Part shown: positions 1 through 10,334 of the stretch, one piece after another
Numbering within the stretch: position 1 is the stretch's first letter
How the letters are laid out: each line of letters begins with the position of its first letter
Assembly: GCA_022570795.1 (NCBI GenBank)
Contig: JAKUDP010000023.1
Location: 682,001 to 746,000, forward strand
Source: Sphaerulina vaccinii
Lineage: Eukaryota; Ascomycota; Dothideomycetes; Mycosphaerellales; Mycosphaerellaceae
Direction: 5' to 3'
Length of the DNA: 64,000 nucleotides
Position numbers and translations under genes: made by a program
Notes under the pieces: model-generated
What the model was told of the DNA's origin: nothing
Database searches by the model: none
Seen by the model: the letters and a program-made list of their open reading frames with translations, nothing else

Positions 1-448
1 AGGTGAAGGTTTGGTGATGATCACAAGTCTGCTCTAATTCATATACCTTCAAGCTTTTAATACAGCTACGTGCTGATTGCGATAGAACTGAGATTGTGTT
101 TGTCATGTCGCCCGCGCGCAGAAAGGTAATGTCGACATGCTGTCTTGACCAAGACTCGGAAGCTTCCACACGAAGTTGTTCGTTCACTCGGAATAGGCTA
201 AAGCCTTTGCGACGCACGCAGAAACGCAGACAGTGTTCTTCGGCCTGATCTAGAGGGTCCATGCGGTTGACACGACAATACCAGTTACATCTGTTCGCCA
301 ACGACGGCCTGTAAGTTCTTATCGCTGGGGGCGTCGTGGCGTCGGCGTTGGGATCGTAGAACTGGCAAGTGGAGTCATGCTTTCGTTCGAGGAGAGGCGG
401 ATCGTCAAGGACCAATTTCCAGATCTCTAAATCTCAATCAGCCTTCTG
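1..448. other. No gene seen at left edge
   Basis: No open frame with coding character and no RNA gene or repeat is visible. A gene extending in from the left cannot be excluded. Confidence 0.4.
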
Positions 449-637
449 TTACCTGCTCAAGATCTTCTTCACCTTGGCCCAAGGCTTCTTGGCTTGGTCG
501 TGAGGTTCTTGAAAATTATCTTCTGGCTTACCATCTCTCAGCTCACGCGGAAGATCCAGTAACCTGGTCCTGGCCTTCAAGCCCGTGATTTTGAGCACAC
601 TGATAGCCTTTTCGGGGGCGGTGTGAGTGGCCGCCAT
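449..637 (-). pseudogene. F-box/2EXR-like fragment (62 codons)
   Basis: A short minus-strand frame starts with ATG at 637 and contains LLDLPRELRD at about residues 26-35, the hallmark start of the fungal 2EXR/F-box-like domain (compare LGQLPGELRNKIYE in the intact gene at 14042-14761). After this motif the similarity stops: the KIYE helix and the later 'LLLTCKQIRRE' block are missing, and the rest is basic low-complexity sequence. This is either a degraded member of the family or a truncated gene. A functional short protein is possible but not supported by anything visible. Confidence 0.3.
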
Positions 638-779
638 AATCTTGAATTCTTGTAACGTGGATGTGTTGTTGTGATGTAAGTCGTCTTAACGAAAGTGTCA
701 ACGATGAAAGCTAGATGTAGTCAGTAAGTCGGGCGGTGCTGATATCGGTGACTCGGTGACTCAATTCAGGCTAAGCGCT

Positions 780-1121
780 CAAAAACTCTCGGGGCAGTGC
801 AAACTGAAAGTGCAAACTCGATATCCTCGTAGTAGAATGTAGTCTTCTCGCGGGTGTTTTTCAGAACGTGTCGCAGGGGTACGATCGTCACAACTTTACG
901 ACACTCTACACTTTGTTGTTAGCAAGTAAGGCGAGGAACGAGCGAAGTAAGTACTCGGAGGTGCGAGGCACGAGCAGAACGACGACGTACGATACCCGAA
1001 CGCGCAAGGCAACTTTTACTAGGAGTGTTTAGCATATATCGATTATTTTCGTAAACAAGCTTGCGAGTGAGCGCCCAAGTCGAGTTTGCACTTTCGGTTT
1101 GCACTGCCCCGAGAGTTTTTG
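780..1121. mobile_element. MITE-like element with 42-bp terminal inverted repeats
   Basis: Positions 780-821 and 1080-1121 are inverted copies of each other with one mismatch; the outer end reads CAAAAACTCTCGGGGCAGTG. The roughly 260 bp between the arms encode nothing recognisable, so this fits a non-autonomous DNA transposon (MITE). GCGCT occurs directly left of the element (775-779) and again 4 bp beyond its right end (1126-1130), so a target-site duplication is possible but not clean. It lies just downstream of the MFS transporter stop codon at 1171. Confidence 0.6.
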
Positions 1122-1170
1122 CTTGGCGCTGCGCCACTGGTAGTGTTGTTACATGCTTTTGCACGAACCA

Positions 1171-3063
1171 CTAAAGCGAGGTATCCTTATTTGTACCGCC
1201 CTTCACGGTAACATCAGCAGTCTTCCTCACATCATCATCTTCACCAGTCTCCACAACGACTCCATCAATACTGTCCTTGTTGGCAACAACATGACCAGCG
1301 ACCGCAACCTCACCGGTATCCACAGCTTCAGCAAAAGCTAGACGCTTCGGGAGCAGGTATCGAACGTCCACGTATCGTAATGTGCAAGTCATCGTGATAC
1401 AGAGGAGCCAGATCGCGATGCAAGACTGCCAGCCATATCTGTAGAGAGGTGCTTGGCTTGCTGGCCACACTAGAACTTGTGACCAAGCTGAGATGGCATA
1501 GTATCCGGCAACCGCAACACCAACGATTAGGCTGCGTGCCTCTGGGTCTTGAGGGATACTATGAATGATGTGTCAGCAGCGTACTCCCCAATATCATGTT
1601 CTAGGACTCACAGGTCAGACAGCCAGGCGAAGATGAGTGGAGCAGTGCCCAGAGCAATGTAGTTGATGAAGTAGCTCGCATAAGCAGCTGATATCGGTAC
1701 GCTCGTAGGATGGCTCGTCCAGATAGACATGATGATACAAGGTATGAGACCGATGATTCCTTGAATCACGATCAACGTCCATCTCGTCTGCAGGAAATCG
1801 GAGAGCAGGGCCCAGATCCAGACTATATTTGTTAGCAACCTGCACATTCGCATACAGCGTCTCCGCGCATCGGAGTTGGATGCTAGTTTCCAGCGGGCAC
1901 TCCAAACCATGCTAACCTGTTCGTCTTAGGATCGCTATTGGCCGCAAGCCCTTAGTTCAGAGAGACGCCAGCTAGTGCATCCAACTCCGATGCGCGAAGA
2001 CGCTGTAGAAAGCTGAACTGGACTTACCGAACACAACATTGATCGCACCACCTCCAATAGGAATAACATTGACCTCCTCAGTGGTCCATCGCTTCGAGCC
2101 GTCGGGCAGCTTCTGCGCCTTCAAGAAGAGTCCAAAGTAGACATATCCATAAGTCGCCAGGACAGTTCCAGCGTACAATATCGCAACAAAGTAAACCACC
2201 CAAGACGAGAAAGTCCTCTTCGCACTCGCCCAAGTAACAGGTCTCGGCTCAGCCCTCTTATGTCTAATCAACCTCCCAATAGCCAACTCCTGATCATTCC
2301 TCGTATACCAGAAAGCTCGCGGATTCCTCTTATTAGGATAATCTGGCAACATCACCACGCCTAAGAAACCCCAGCAAACTGTAATTATGGCATTGATAAC
2401 AAAGAGCCACCTCCAACCCGCCAATCCAGCTCGACCGTCCATGGTTCCCATGATCGCAGCTTGGAGAGCACCCGAGAGCATGTTTCCGATAGCTTGGCAA
2501 GAGTGATAGAAGCCCATACGTTTCGCCAGCTCTGTTGGAGTGTACCAGTGCATGAAGAGGGTCATCATACCGGGCCAGGCGCTAGATTCGAATGCTCCAA
2601 GAAATACGCGGATTATGTAGACTTGTTTTGCGGTTGTTACCATTGCCATGAGTCCGGTCAAGATGCCCCAGCCAATCTCGAGTCCGGGCAACCAGAAGGA
2701 AGGTCGAACGTAGGTCATGATGATTTGCGATGGGATCAGCATAACGCAATAAGCTACATTGAAGGCTGTTGTGAAGTAGTTGAGTTCATTGCCATAGAGC
2801 GAGAGGTCTTCTTGCATGCCGGACACGTAGGCATTCTTGCGATTGAAAGTGTTATTAGTGGTTTGCTTGGCAGGTTTGTTGCTGGACTGATGAGTGTTAT
2901 TACTCACGTTGATGTTCTGCTGATCCAGATACTTGATGACTTGCGAAATACAACCAAATGTCATCAAGAAGATATCAAGCCGCCTGACGAAGTCTCGTTC
3001 TTCTTTCGTTCGTTCGGCTGCCGGTGCCAGGAAGGCAGGCTTCTTAGTGAAGAACTTCATCAT
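1171..3063 (-). CDS. MFS transporter, anion:cation symporter family (Dal5/Tna1-like)
   Basis: Major facilitator permease of 520 aa after removal of three introns: 2836-2907 (72 bp, in frame), 1823-2027 (205 bp) and 1559-1611 (53 bp). The joined N-terminus reads YLDQQNINNAYVSGM, the conserved TM1-loop block of the ACS family (allantoate, nicotinate, pantothenate and vitamin carriers), followed by typical TM segments (WGILTGLMAMVTTAKQ, FLGAFESSAWPGMM, GFYHSCQAIGNMLSGALQ). The second half (VWIWALLSDFLQTRW, then SDLIPQDPEARSLIVGVAVA) completes a 12-TM protein. It is transcribed divergently from a FAD oxidoreductase 379 bp away, which suggests uptake and oxidation of one nitrogenous substrate; the substrate itself cannot be read from sequence. 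The middle intron is unusually long and self-complementary. Confidence 0.9.
1823..2027 (-). repeat. 205-bp intron carrying ~40-bp inverted repeats
   Basis: Third-quarter intron of the MFS gene with donor GTAAGT, branch GCTAAC and acceptor ATATAG. Its arms at about 1846-1892 and 1965-2008 are near-perfect inverted copies (core GCGCATCGGAGTTGGATGC), so most of the intron can fold into one hairpin. The loop and splice-site regions differ from the five introner-like copies elsewhere in the window. Confidence 0.7.
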
Positions 3064-3442
3064 CCTGTCCCAAATGCTGCGTCACGAAGTTGGTATGCAG
3101 AAGTGGAAGAAGAGCACCTGCTGGACTTCAACCATTTTCTGTATCAGGCCCATCATCGGATGTACAGTATCGGACCACCACATGCTATCGATGCAACTCT
3201 TGCTGTTCCACGTGGTCACTATCTCCAGAGTAGCATTCTGCCCTTGCAATATGATCGGCCTCAAGCGGGGAACCAGGATGAGGATGTATGCCAAGACCAG
3301 ATAGGCGGATTATCGGCCAAGCTCAAGGTGGCGATGGCTCCGATATGCGCACAAGGACTTCAAGACACTCCAAGAGGTGGTTGGAAAGTGCTTGGTATGA
3401 TCTGACAAGTCTCCTGCTTCGAAGAACAAGTCATCAGCAATC
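3064..3442. promoter_or_regulatory. Divergent promoter region, MFS transporter / FAD oxidoreductase
   Basis: A 379-bp region separates the two divergent start codons and must hold both promoters. I see no unmistakable factor-binding site. Confidence 0.4.
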
Positions 3443-4964
3443 ATGGCGCCCCACGCGACTGGCACTTCAGATGCATCGATACCAGAAAGACTAAAGACCA
3501 CTGAATCGACCAAGCAAGAAGGCTATCGCTCCCTACCAATACCCAACCCATGCCTCTCATACTGGCATCGCACGACCAGAGCCTTCGAGCATCTGAATGA
3601 GAACGAGCAAAATCCAGTCCCATCTCAAGCCAAATACGTCATCATCGGTTCTGGACTCTCAGGCTCATTGACAGCCTGGTCTCTAGTCTTCGACCATGGC
3701 ATCAATGCCAAAGATATCGTGATCCTCGAAGCCAGAGAAGCTATATCAGGAGCTTCAGGACGCAATGCTGGTCATGTCCGTCCCGATGCCTTCCGCGGTT
3801 TCGCAGCTTACGCCAGAATTCACGGTCCTGAGCAGGCAAAGAAGATTCTCGAGAATGAAAAGCTGGTATTCGAAAAAGTTGATGCTTTTGTGAAAGAGCA
3901 TAATGTTCCCTGCGATTTCAACTCAACTACGACTTTTGATGTTTGTCTGACACCAGAGTTTGTTGCGCATCAGAAGGAGTCCTTCGCTGCGTATAAGGAT
4001 GCTGGCGGGGACGTTTCGCATGTTCGGTACTTCGAAGGGGAAGAAGCGAGGAGTAAGACTGGTATTGACGGTGCACTAGCGGCGTATGAGTGGCCTGCTG
4101 GGTCGAGTCATCCTGCTAAGCTTGGACAATGGCTGTTGGCGGAGCTGATAGAACGAGGCGTTGGCTTATGGACGCACTGCGCTGCGACGCAAGTCAGCAA
4201 GCATGAGTCTGTTAGTGCTGGAGATTCCGCGAAGTGGAATGTTGTGACGCCGCGTGGGATGATCGCGACACCAGTGGTTATACATTGTACAAACGCCTAC
4301 GTTGCACATCTCTTGCCAGAACTGTCGAGCTTCGTGACGCCCAATCGAGCTCAGGCGCACTCTGTAGTCCCTGGCTACGAATTGTCCGGATCGAGGGCGC
4401 AGAAGAGCACCATGAGCCTGAGATATGGACTGAAGCACTTCTTCTCGTTCATACAGCGGAAAGTCGATGGGACTGTTGTGTTCGGCGTGTCGCGGTTGAA
4501 CCCAGGCTGGAGTCAAGAGACCGTGGGCTCAATTGCCAGCTTCGATGACTCTGCGTATAACAAAGAGATCGCTGCGTCGTCAAGCAAGGCATACAAAGCT
4601 CTATTCCAGGGCAGCAAGTCTGAGACAGCTCGTCATGGTGAAGGTGATGACCATCATTGGACAGGTATCATTGCTATGACGCCTGATTCTGTGCCGATGG
4701 TGGGTGCTGTTGACGGCAAAGAAGGGCAGTACGTCCTGGCTGGGCATAATGGGCACGGTAAGGGCAGCGCGATATAGGACCTTCTCTGTTCCAAGCTAAC
4801 GTTGCGCTCGCATAGGTATGGCTCGTATATGGGAATGCGCTCCAGGCCTGGCCAAGATTGTCCTCGGCGAACCGTGGTCTGCTACAGGCCTACCAGAGTG
4901 CTTTCAGTACAGCAGGGCACGACTGGATCGGGCAGCACAGCAGAGTGTGAAGAGCGTGTGGTGA
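3443..4964 (+). CDS. FAD-dependent amine/amino-acid oxidoreductase (DAO family)
   Basis: Protein of 487 aa with one 58-bp intron (4758-4815, branch GCTAAC). The dinucleotide-binding motif VIIGSGLSGSLTAWSL lies near residue 68, followed by the acidic strand end IVILEARE and the FAD-contacting block SGASGRNAGHVRPDAFRGF, which is diagnostic for the DAO fold (D-amino-acid oxidase, sarcosine and glycine oxidases). The second exon supplies the C-terminal end (GHNGHGMARIWECAPGLAKI). This subfamily is common in fungi as 'FAD dependent oxidoreductase superfamily' and its substrate is generally unknown. There is no signal peptide or PTS1. Divergent pairing with an ACS-family permease suggests a catabolic pair. 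Confidence 0.9.
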
Positions 4965-5214
4965 TCAGCATGTCTACCAAGGCTCGAGGAAGATGAACAT
5001 TGCCGGCATGCACTGTCTCTGCTCTGAGCTGCATAGACGGCTGCGGTTTCGAGAGACAGTAGACACGAATCCTGGAGTTCGATCCAACCTTTCCATTCCG
5101 CGTATTAATTTCGTTCGCACGCCGAGGCTGCTTTTAGTAGCGTAGACAGCGCAAGATCGCAGAGAGGCCGGCAATGACCACTTTCCTCAGCCCTCGTCCG
5201 GATATGTCCCTTAC

Positions 5215-6296
5215 TCAAGGCTTACGAGCCTGCCGCAGTGGGATGGAGTGGACATGCTGTCCTATGCGCGCTTTGGCCTCCCGAAAGATGATCTCCGATG
5301 CCCTGAGCCTGCCCAGCAGCTCGTCGGGTATGTTGACTTCGACCGGTCCAGAGCGCTTACATGTTTCGCGTGGCTGTATAGCCCATGCGATACTAATGTG
5401 GAAGTTGTCGTGAGTCGATTGCTGGCCTTTAGTAGCCTGATTCTGGTGTCCATAAAGTAGTGGCTGTCCGTATTGCTTGGACAGATCGTTGCTACGTCTG
5501 AGCAGGATTCGGAGTTCATCGGCAGAGGGTCTTTGCAGGCGAAGGACCAAGAACCAGCGCGTTTCGTCTTCGTTGGGATGCCAGACCTAGAAGTAGCAGG
5601 TAGAAGGGTTAGCAAAGATCTCTCAAAAAGCAGCCTGTCTCAATCGATGTCTGTCCTCAAGCCCGACACCCGAGTGAGTGCGACCTTGGCGAGACACTGA
5701 AGAAAGCGCATGCCTTCTATCTACTGCTTTTACTGACCAGATCGAGCGGTTGCACGTTGAAGGCTGCAATACCAGAGCTGTTGACTGCTGTCTTGATGTC
5801 ATCGAAGAAACAATCCTTCTGTTCTGTCTTCAGTGCCAATGGTCTCGATAACGATACATGAAGCGGCTGCTGCACACCCAGATCATTCTCCAACAAGCTG
5901 TGGACATCGCCCTTGATCTTGGCTGTGTTTTGCGCATGAGCGATCAGAGCCTGTAGCGATCTGTAGTCCTCTGTTTGTGGTGTCCCTCTTGTATGTCAGT
6001 ATATCGGTAGTCGCAGCACGGTTGAAGCTGAAGATAAGAACAAACGCGTCCTTACAGTCTAGGTACACGTGAGTTGGCCAGTTGCCAGCAATGTGCGGCG
6101 TCACTCGTTTCCGCCCATCGTGAAGAGATGGATCGTCTTGGGTACTTGTCCGCACAGTCGACGAATATAGGTCGCGAAATCCTGCTGGAAGTGGTGGTAG
6201 TTCAGTGTTCCCTGTCGATGGCTTTCTTTTCTTGGTCGCGGGCTCAAGAAGCTCAACTTCATCATCCTCAGAATCGGAGTAATCGACCAAGCCCAT
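5215..6296 (-). CDS. usb1: U6 snRNA phosphodiesterase Usb1 (Mpn1)
   Basis: A 2H-phosphoesterase family exonuclease that trims and protects the 3' end of U6 snRNA in the nucleus. The 286-aa protein begins MGLVDYSDSEDDE (acidic start typical of the family) and continues with GFRDLYSSTVRTSTQDDPSL, NWPTHVYLDW, and the two catalytic H-x-S motifs HVSLSRP and FHISIAW. Introns: 5986-6055 (acceptor CAAGAG, the only one that restores VYLDW in frame) and 5587-5737 (151 bp), which is an introner-like element. The protein ends ...RQARKP at 5215. The length fits fungal Usb1 (about 280-300 aa). The gene is divergent from the Pal1-like gene. Confidence 0.9.
5587..5737 (-). mobile_element. Introner-like element copy 1 (intron 2 of usb1)
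   Basis: A 151-bp intron with donor GTCAGT, branch TTGCTAACC and acceptor TTCTAG. It shares with copies 2-5 the start AGCAGTAG..AGGCATGC, the central CTTGAGGACAGACATC-type block and the end CTAACCCTTCTACC. The first and last 20 bases are complementary (AGCAGTAG/CTGCTAC), giving a terminal stem, as described for fungal introner-like elements. Confidence 0.8.
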
Positions 6297-6700
6297 CTTG
6301 ATGTCTCAAACGCGTACGAAGTGTACGAGCGTTCGCGAGCCTCGAAGCCGCGTTGTGCTGAGTCTTTGATTCTTGTTTCCGCGGGGCAGAGATGTTCTGG
6401 AATAGAGAGACGCGTGCTCTTCGATGATGGCAGCCTCAATCCCACTCGTGCATCGGCCAGCTTGAGGCCCGTGAAGTCGACGAAAGACCCTGCAGATGCG
6501 CCAGCAGCGTCATAAAATTGGGCCAAGAAATGGATTGTCCGGAAGCTACGCGTCACTAAATGGCCGTGATATGGCCTGTCAGCACACTCGTCCATGTGGT
6601 TTTACCTGTTCCTGATCTTGTGCTTCTTCTGTTGTATACTCATCGTTGGAAACATCAGTTGTGACTGACTGAGAAAAGAGTTGACAGAATACGAGAGAAA
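6297..6700. promoter_or_regulatory. Divergent promoter region usb1 / Pal1-like gene
   Basis: 404 bp between the two start codons. No specific operator is recognised. Confidence 0.4.
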
Positions 6701-8016
6701 ATGTCCCAAGCAGTGTCGTCAAAGGTAAGCCAGCCACGTTCTGCCACATGCAAGGGACCGCAAAGCATGAAACTGTCCCGGAACAGTGTGTGATGGAGAA
6801 AGACACAAGACTGATACGAGTGGGATGTAACAGACGGCTGCGGCCTACTTGATCGACCCTCTGAATGCTCCTGAGCCATCAGCAGAGACAGGTCCGGGCA
6901 CATCGTTTGACAGCACATTCGCTCCAGCGCCAGTGACGAAGCAGACGACTGGCTCTACCATTGGATCGAACAATCCATACCGAAAGACTTCTGGATCGCG
7001 TACACCTCCCGAGAAGACTGGCGCATCGTCTTCCGCTCGCCGACTCAGCAAGCATCGCAGTCCTCGAGAAGAATTCCCGGCCTACCGCGCCGAAGCATTT
7101 AGCGACTATGCCTCATCCCCAAGAAGTCGCTCAGGCAGCGGCAACAGACATCCACCACCTGCGTACGATGCATCGCCAAAGGGCGAGTCTGGCCACCGCC
7201 GCCGAACGAGTTCATTGAGCGCACGATACCCTGGCGACAAGAGCCATCAGCCGCTAGAGATCATCAGAAAGGACAGCAAGAAGGCTCATCGCAGCCCGCA
7301 TCTTAAGAAGAAGCATCTGCCTGGTCCAGACACCATCGATCAGCTTGATCCTGCGATTGGTGGGCGCGCATACCACCACGAGGGACCATACGATGCAGCA
7401 CTGCTGGCTAGGAACAACAGCTTTGGCATCTCGCCTGTAGCTGCCTTGGAGACTACGAACGCAGAGGCTCTGAAAGCTACGGCTCCCGAGAATGTGAGGG
7501 ATGCTGTTGAGAGGCATAAGCCATTGGACGGTGTCGCGCAGGTTCCTTCAGGGTTGCCTGATCGGTTCGGACGTACTTTGCACTATGAAGAAGGTGCAGA
7601 TCTAATGCATGAGGACGGCCCAGATGGCCCAGGCTATAAGCGATGGGCTGGAAAGGTATGCTTGTAGTGGCTGCATCAGCAGCACGAGCAGCCAGCTAAC
7701 AATGTTCCAGGACTATGCTCCAGGCGATCTGAAAGGCAAAGGAGACACTTTCCTGCTCGACCAGGCTCTCCAAGCCCACGCCATCAACGAGAACGGTATC
7801 GAAATGTCCGACAATGCTTTCAAGAAGGCAAAGGAGAACGGCACGCTCGACAACCGCGACCCAGTCACCATTGCGGGTGGGGAAGCAGCATATGCGGACT
7901 ACGCCCGCGCTAACGACGTTGACGTTGCGCGCAACCGTAGTGACAGCGGCGGACTACGAGCCGGCCTGAAGAAGCGCATTGGTAGCTTGCGCAAGAAGAA
8001 CAGAGCTGACAGCTAG
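6701..8016 (+). CDS. Pal1-like cell morphology protein
   Basis: Pal1 family proteins act at the cell cortex and endocytic sites in fungal morphogenesis. The start is a tiny 8-codon exon (6701-6724) joined over a 109-bp intron (6725-6833) to give MSQAVSSKTAAAYLIDPLN, matching the family's conserved 'YLIDPLN' start. A second intron (7656-7710) precedes the last exon. Family blocks are visible in order: IDQLDP, YHHEGPYDA, FGRTLHYEEG, GYKRWAGKDY and APGDLKGKGD. Between them the protein is Ser/Arg-rich and likely disordered. Total 383 aa. The C-terminus is basic (LKKRIGSLRKKNRADS). Confidence 0.85.
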
Positions 8017-8408
8017 ATCCCACATGTCAGATGATGTTGAACACTTTACTTCACAGATTGTATATTGTACGGACATATGGACGAAAATAGCTGGGCACGG
8101 AGTCGACGATGTACGGATTCAAGATAGAGTGCATCACGATGCAGACACGACCGAATATGACAACATTCAATATCACTTGCGCTCATCAAACAGTGCTCGC
8201 TGGGTCTGGTGCTGTGAGCAGCTGATGTTTGCTTACGAGACGCATCATAGCATGCGATCAAGTTTGCGAGTCGCAGTATACCATGCGGAAACTGATTGAC
8301 ATATAGGCTTTGCTGTCCTCGCCACAGAGCTGGTTCTGTATAACCAACATTCGCCCAATCCAAACTGAAAGCACTTCTGTCAAGTACTGCACCTTGATCT
8401 ACTCATCA
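8017..8408. other. Intergenic, nothing recognised
   Basis: 392 bp between the Pal1-like stop and the next likely ATG; it holds only the 3' and 5' untranslated regions of the neighbours as far as I can see. Confidence 0.4.
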
Positions 8409-9803
8409 ATGACCAACAACCCATACGAGATCGATATGCCGTCGCTACTCAAGCTCAAGAACATGGAGGATGCAGCAGCCAAGCCTGCGGCCTCGAGTTC
8501 CTGCATCAAGTCTGAGCCTCATGTCAACATGGCGGCTACAGCTGTTTGCAAATGTGGGGAAAAGTCTGTCATGAAAGCGGATTCGCCTGCTCTGATCCCT
8601 GACACAACCCACATCCATGCTCACGTCGAGGGTGCGGCCGAGGAGAACGGAGATCAGCGCCAGCGCCTGCGAGGAGGTGCTTCCGAAGGCTCGCTGAGCG
8701 GAGATGAGGCCGATGAGGAGACTTCTTCCATCAGTGACGATGATGCTACCGAGGCTGAGGACTATGAAGACTTCGTCCCTTCGCCATCTCTCATACTGCA
8801 GGACCTGGCTGCTCGATTTGCCGGTAGTCTTGAGCTGAGATATGACCGTTACCGCGCTTCATGGTATCTACAAGACCGCGAGACACCTCTGATCTTGGAC
8901 TTACTCGATCGCAATGAGCAGGACCTTGCTGAGCTGAGGCAGAGGCTGGCAGAACTTGAATGCGAACACGCCGATGGAGAAGTGCTGGGCGATTCTGTAT
9001 TTCGACTCCGTGGCGGCGGCACCGATGATATCGATGACAAGGACTACGAAGAGTTTCTCCTCTCTCTGCCTTCTCACTACGCTCTCGGGACGACGACCAA
9101 TTCAGATTCACCACGCCACGCAACTATGGAGAACAACCACCAGACCAAGAAAAACTCGGAGGCTGAGCTCCAAATCAAGGATGCGCTGTGCGAGAAGCTT
9201 TACCAGAAGTTCCCGAACGGCGTTCCTGACGAGCTTTCTGATGCTGAACTAGAGGCCAAGATCAGAGAAATTGGTGTCGATCCCGAGGAGCTGAGGAAGC
9301 GCATTGAGCGTCCGGACCAACTCAGCGAGGAGGAAATAAGTCCCAACTACGATACCACAGAAGGTAGTGGCAGAACCAGAGCCAGAGCGCCATCGCCAGA
9401 ATACACCATGCGCACAATGTCATACAACGAACTCAACAAAGAAGTCCAAGCCTGTTTCGACTGGCAATCCTACTGGACAACTTCTCAGCTAGCCTCACTT
9501 TTCCAGCAGCCAGAGTCATTCCTTGTCGAACTCCTCCAAAACATCGCCATGTTTGGTCCATGGGAGGACAGGTTCCCGCAACGATGGTCATGGAAGATGA
9601 AGCCTGAGCGCGATATTGTGGGACGGAGATGGAAAAACGGGAAGGAACCTGCTACGATGCCAGTGAGAGATCCGATGAGGTTATGCGTTTGTAAAGGGCC
9701 GGATTGTGATTATTGTCATCAGAATGATAGCTGGAAGGTTGGGGATTTGAGTAGGCTGCGCAGATATAATGATGTGAACATGGGTCCGGGGTTTTGGAAG
9801 TAA
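8409..9803 (+). CDS. Hypothetical acidic protein with two RLRGG motifs and a Cys-rich tail
   Basis: Single-exon frame of 464 aa from ATG 8409 (MTNNPYEIDMPSLLK). The frame stays open upstream but has no earlier ATG. No known domain is recognised. Two copies of RLRGG, the C-terminal signature of ubiquitin, lie at about residues 85 and 199, each followed by a Ser/Asp/Glu-rich stretch (LSGDEADEETSS; TDDIDDKDYEEF). The middle is predicted helical (LDRNEQDLAELRQRLAELE). The C-terminal 100 residues are globular and Trp-rich (FGPWEDRFPQRWSWKMKPE) and contain CVCKGPDCDYCH, a possible metal-binding knuckle, ending MGPGFWK. Codon use and length support a real gene; function is unknown. Confidence 0.75.
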   Translation: MTNNPYEIDMPSLLKLKNMEDAAAKPAASSSCIKSEPHVNMAATAVCKCGEKSVMKADSPALIPDTTHIHAHVEGAAEENGDQRQRLRGGASEGSLSGDEADEETSSISDDDATEAEDYEDFVPSPSLILQDLAARFAGSLELRYDRYRASWYLQDRETPLILDLLDRNEQDLAELRQRLAELECEHADGEVLGDSVFRLRGGGTDDIDDKDYEEFLLSLPSHYALGTTTNSDSPRHATMENNHQTKKNSEAELQIKDALCEKLYQKFPNGVPDELSDAELEAKIREIGVDPEELRKRIERPDQLSEEEISPNYDTTEGSGRTRARAPSPEYTMRTMSYNELNKEVQACFDWQSYWTTSQLASLFQQPESFLVELLQNIAMFGPWEDRFPQRWSWKMKPERDIVGRRWKNGKEPATMPVRDPMRLCVCKGPDCDYCHQNDSWKVGDLSRLRRYNDVNMGPGFWK

Positions 9804-10334
9804 AAGTCATGATCCATGGGTCTTCTGCGAGTCGATTTTACTTTGTGGTGTTATGAGCGTTTGGGATACTGCACACTAGGAGCGTATATCAGGATCAATT
9901 TAGGTTGTGGTTTGCGTTCGGCTTGCAGGTTGTGTTGTAACATTCTCTCTGTACCTGCTCAGCGGAGAGCCGGCCTAGTGGGGTTGCATTGATTATAGTG
10001 TCTGATTGAGATGTCGTTGTTCGAGACGAACTCGGATAGTTCGTTGTCTGGTTGAGCTCTTCTCTGCTGCGGAACAGTCGGCCCAGAGACACGTGAGACT
10101 GGCAGGCAGAAGTGGCAGGAGCATGGCACGTGTGGATACCCAGAAGCTTCAGCAGTACAGTACCACGGCTCGAGGAAACTGGTTTGTTTCTACTACCATG
10201 TGCTCTTTCGGCGCTGGGCTTCGTAGTTGTTGTTCGTGGACTTCTGAGTAGGGCATCGATGATAAATTTTGATTCGAAAGATACTCTGAGAAAAGCAAAC
10301 CCATCAACCTGCAGCAGCAAACAAATAATCAACC
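9804..10334. other. Intergenic between convergent genes
   Basis: 531 bp between convergent stop codons. A minus-strand frame here overlaps the adhesin 3' end and looks like chance. No repeat or RNA gene seen. Confidence 0.4.

Noticed and set aside
720..760. AGTCAGTAAGTCGGGCGGTGC as another RNA unit
   Set aside because: The block resembles the AGTAAGTC motif but lacks the hairpin partner, terminal stem and T-run.
2461..3405. 314-codon plus-strand open frame
   Set aside because: It lies antisense to the MFS transporter exons and its upstream region, has no domain, and the opposite strand has clear homology and introns.
5075..5100. B-box-like GAGTTCGATCC suggesting a tRNA gene
   Set aside because: No A-box, acceptor stem or anticodon arm can be folded upstream.
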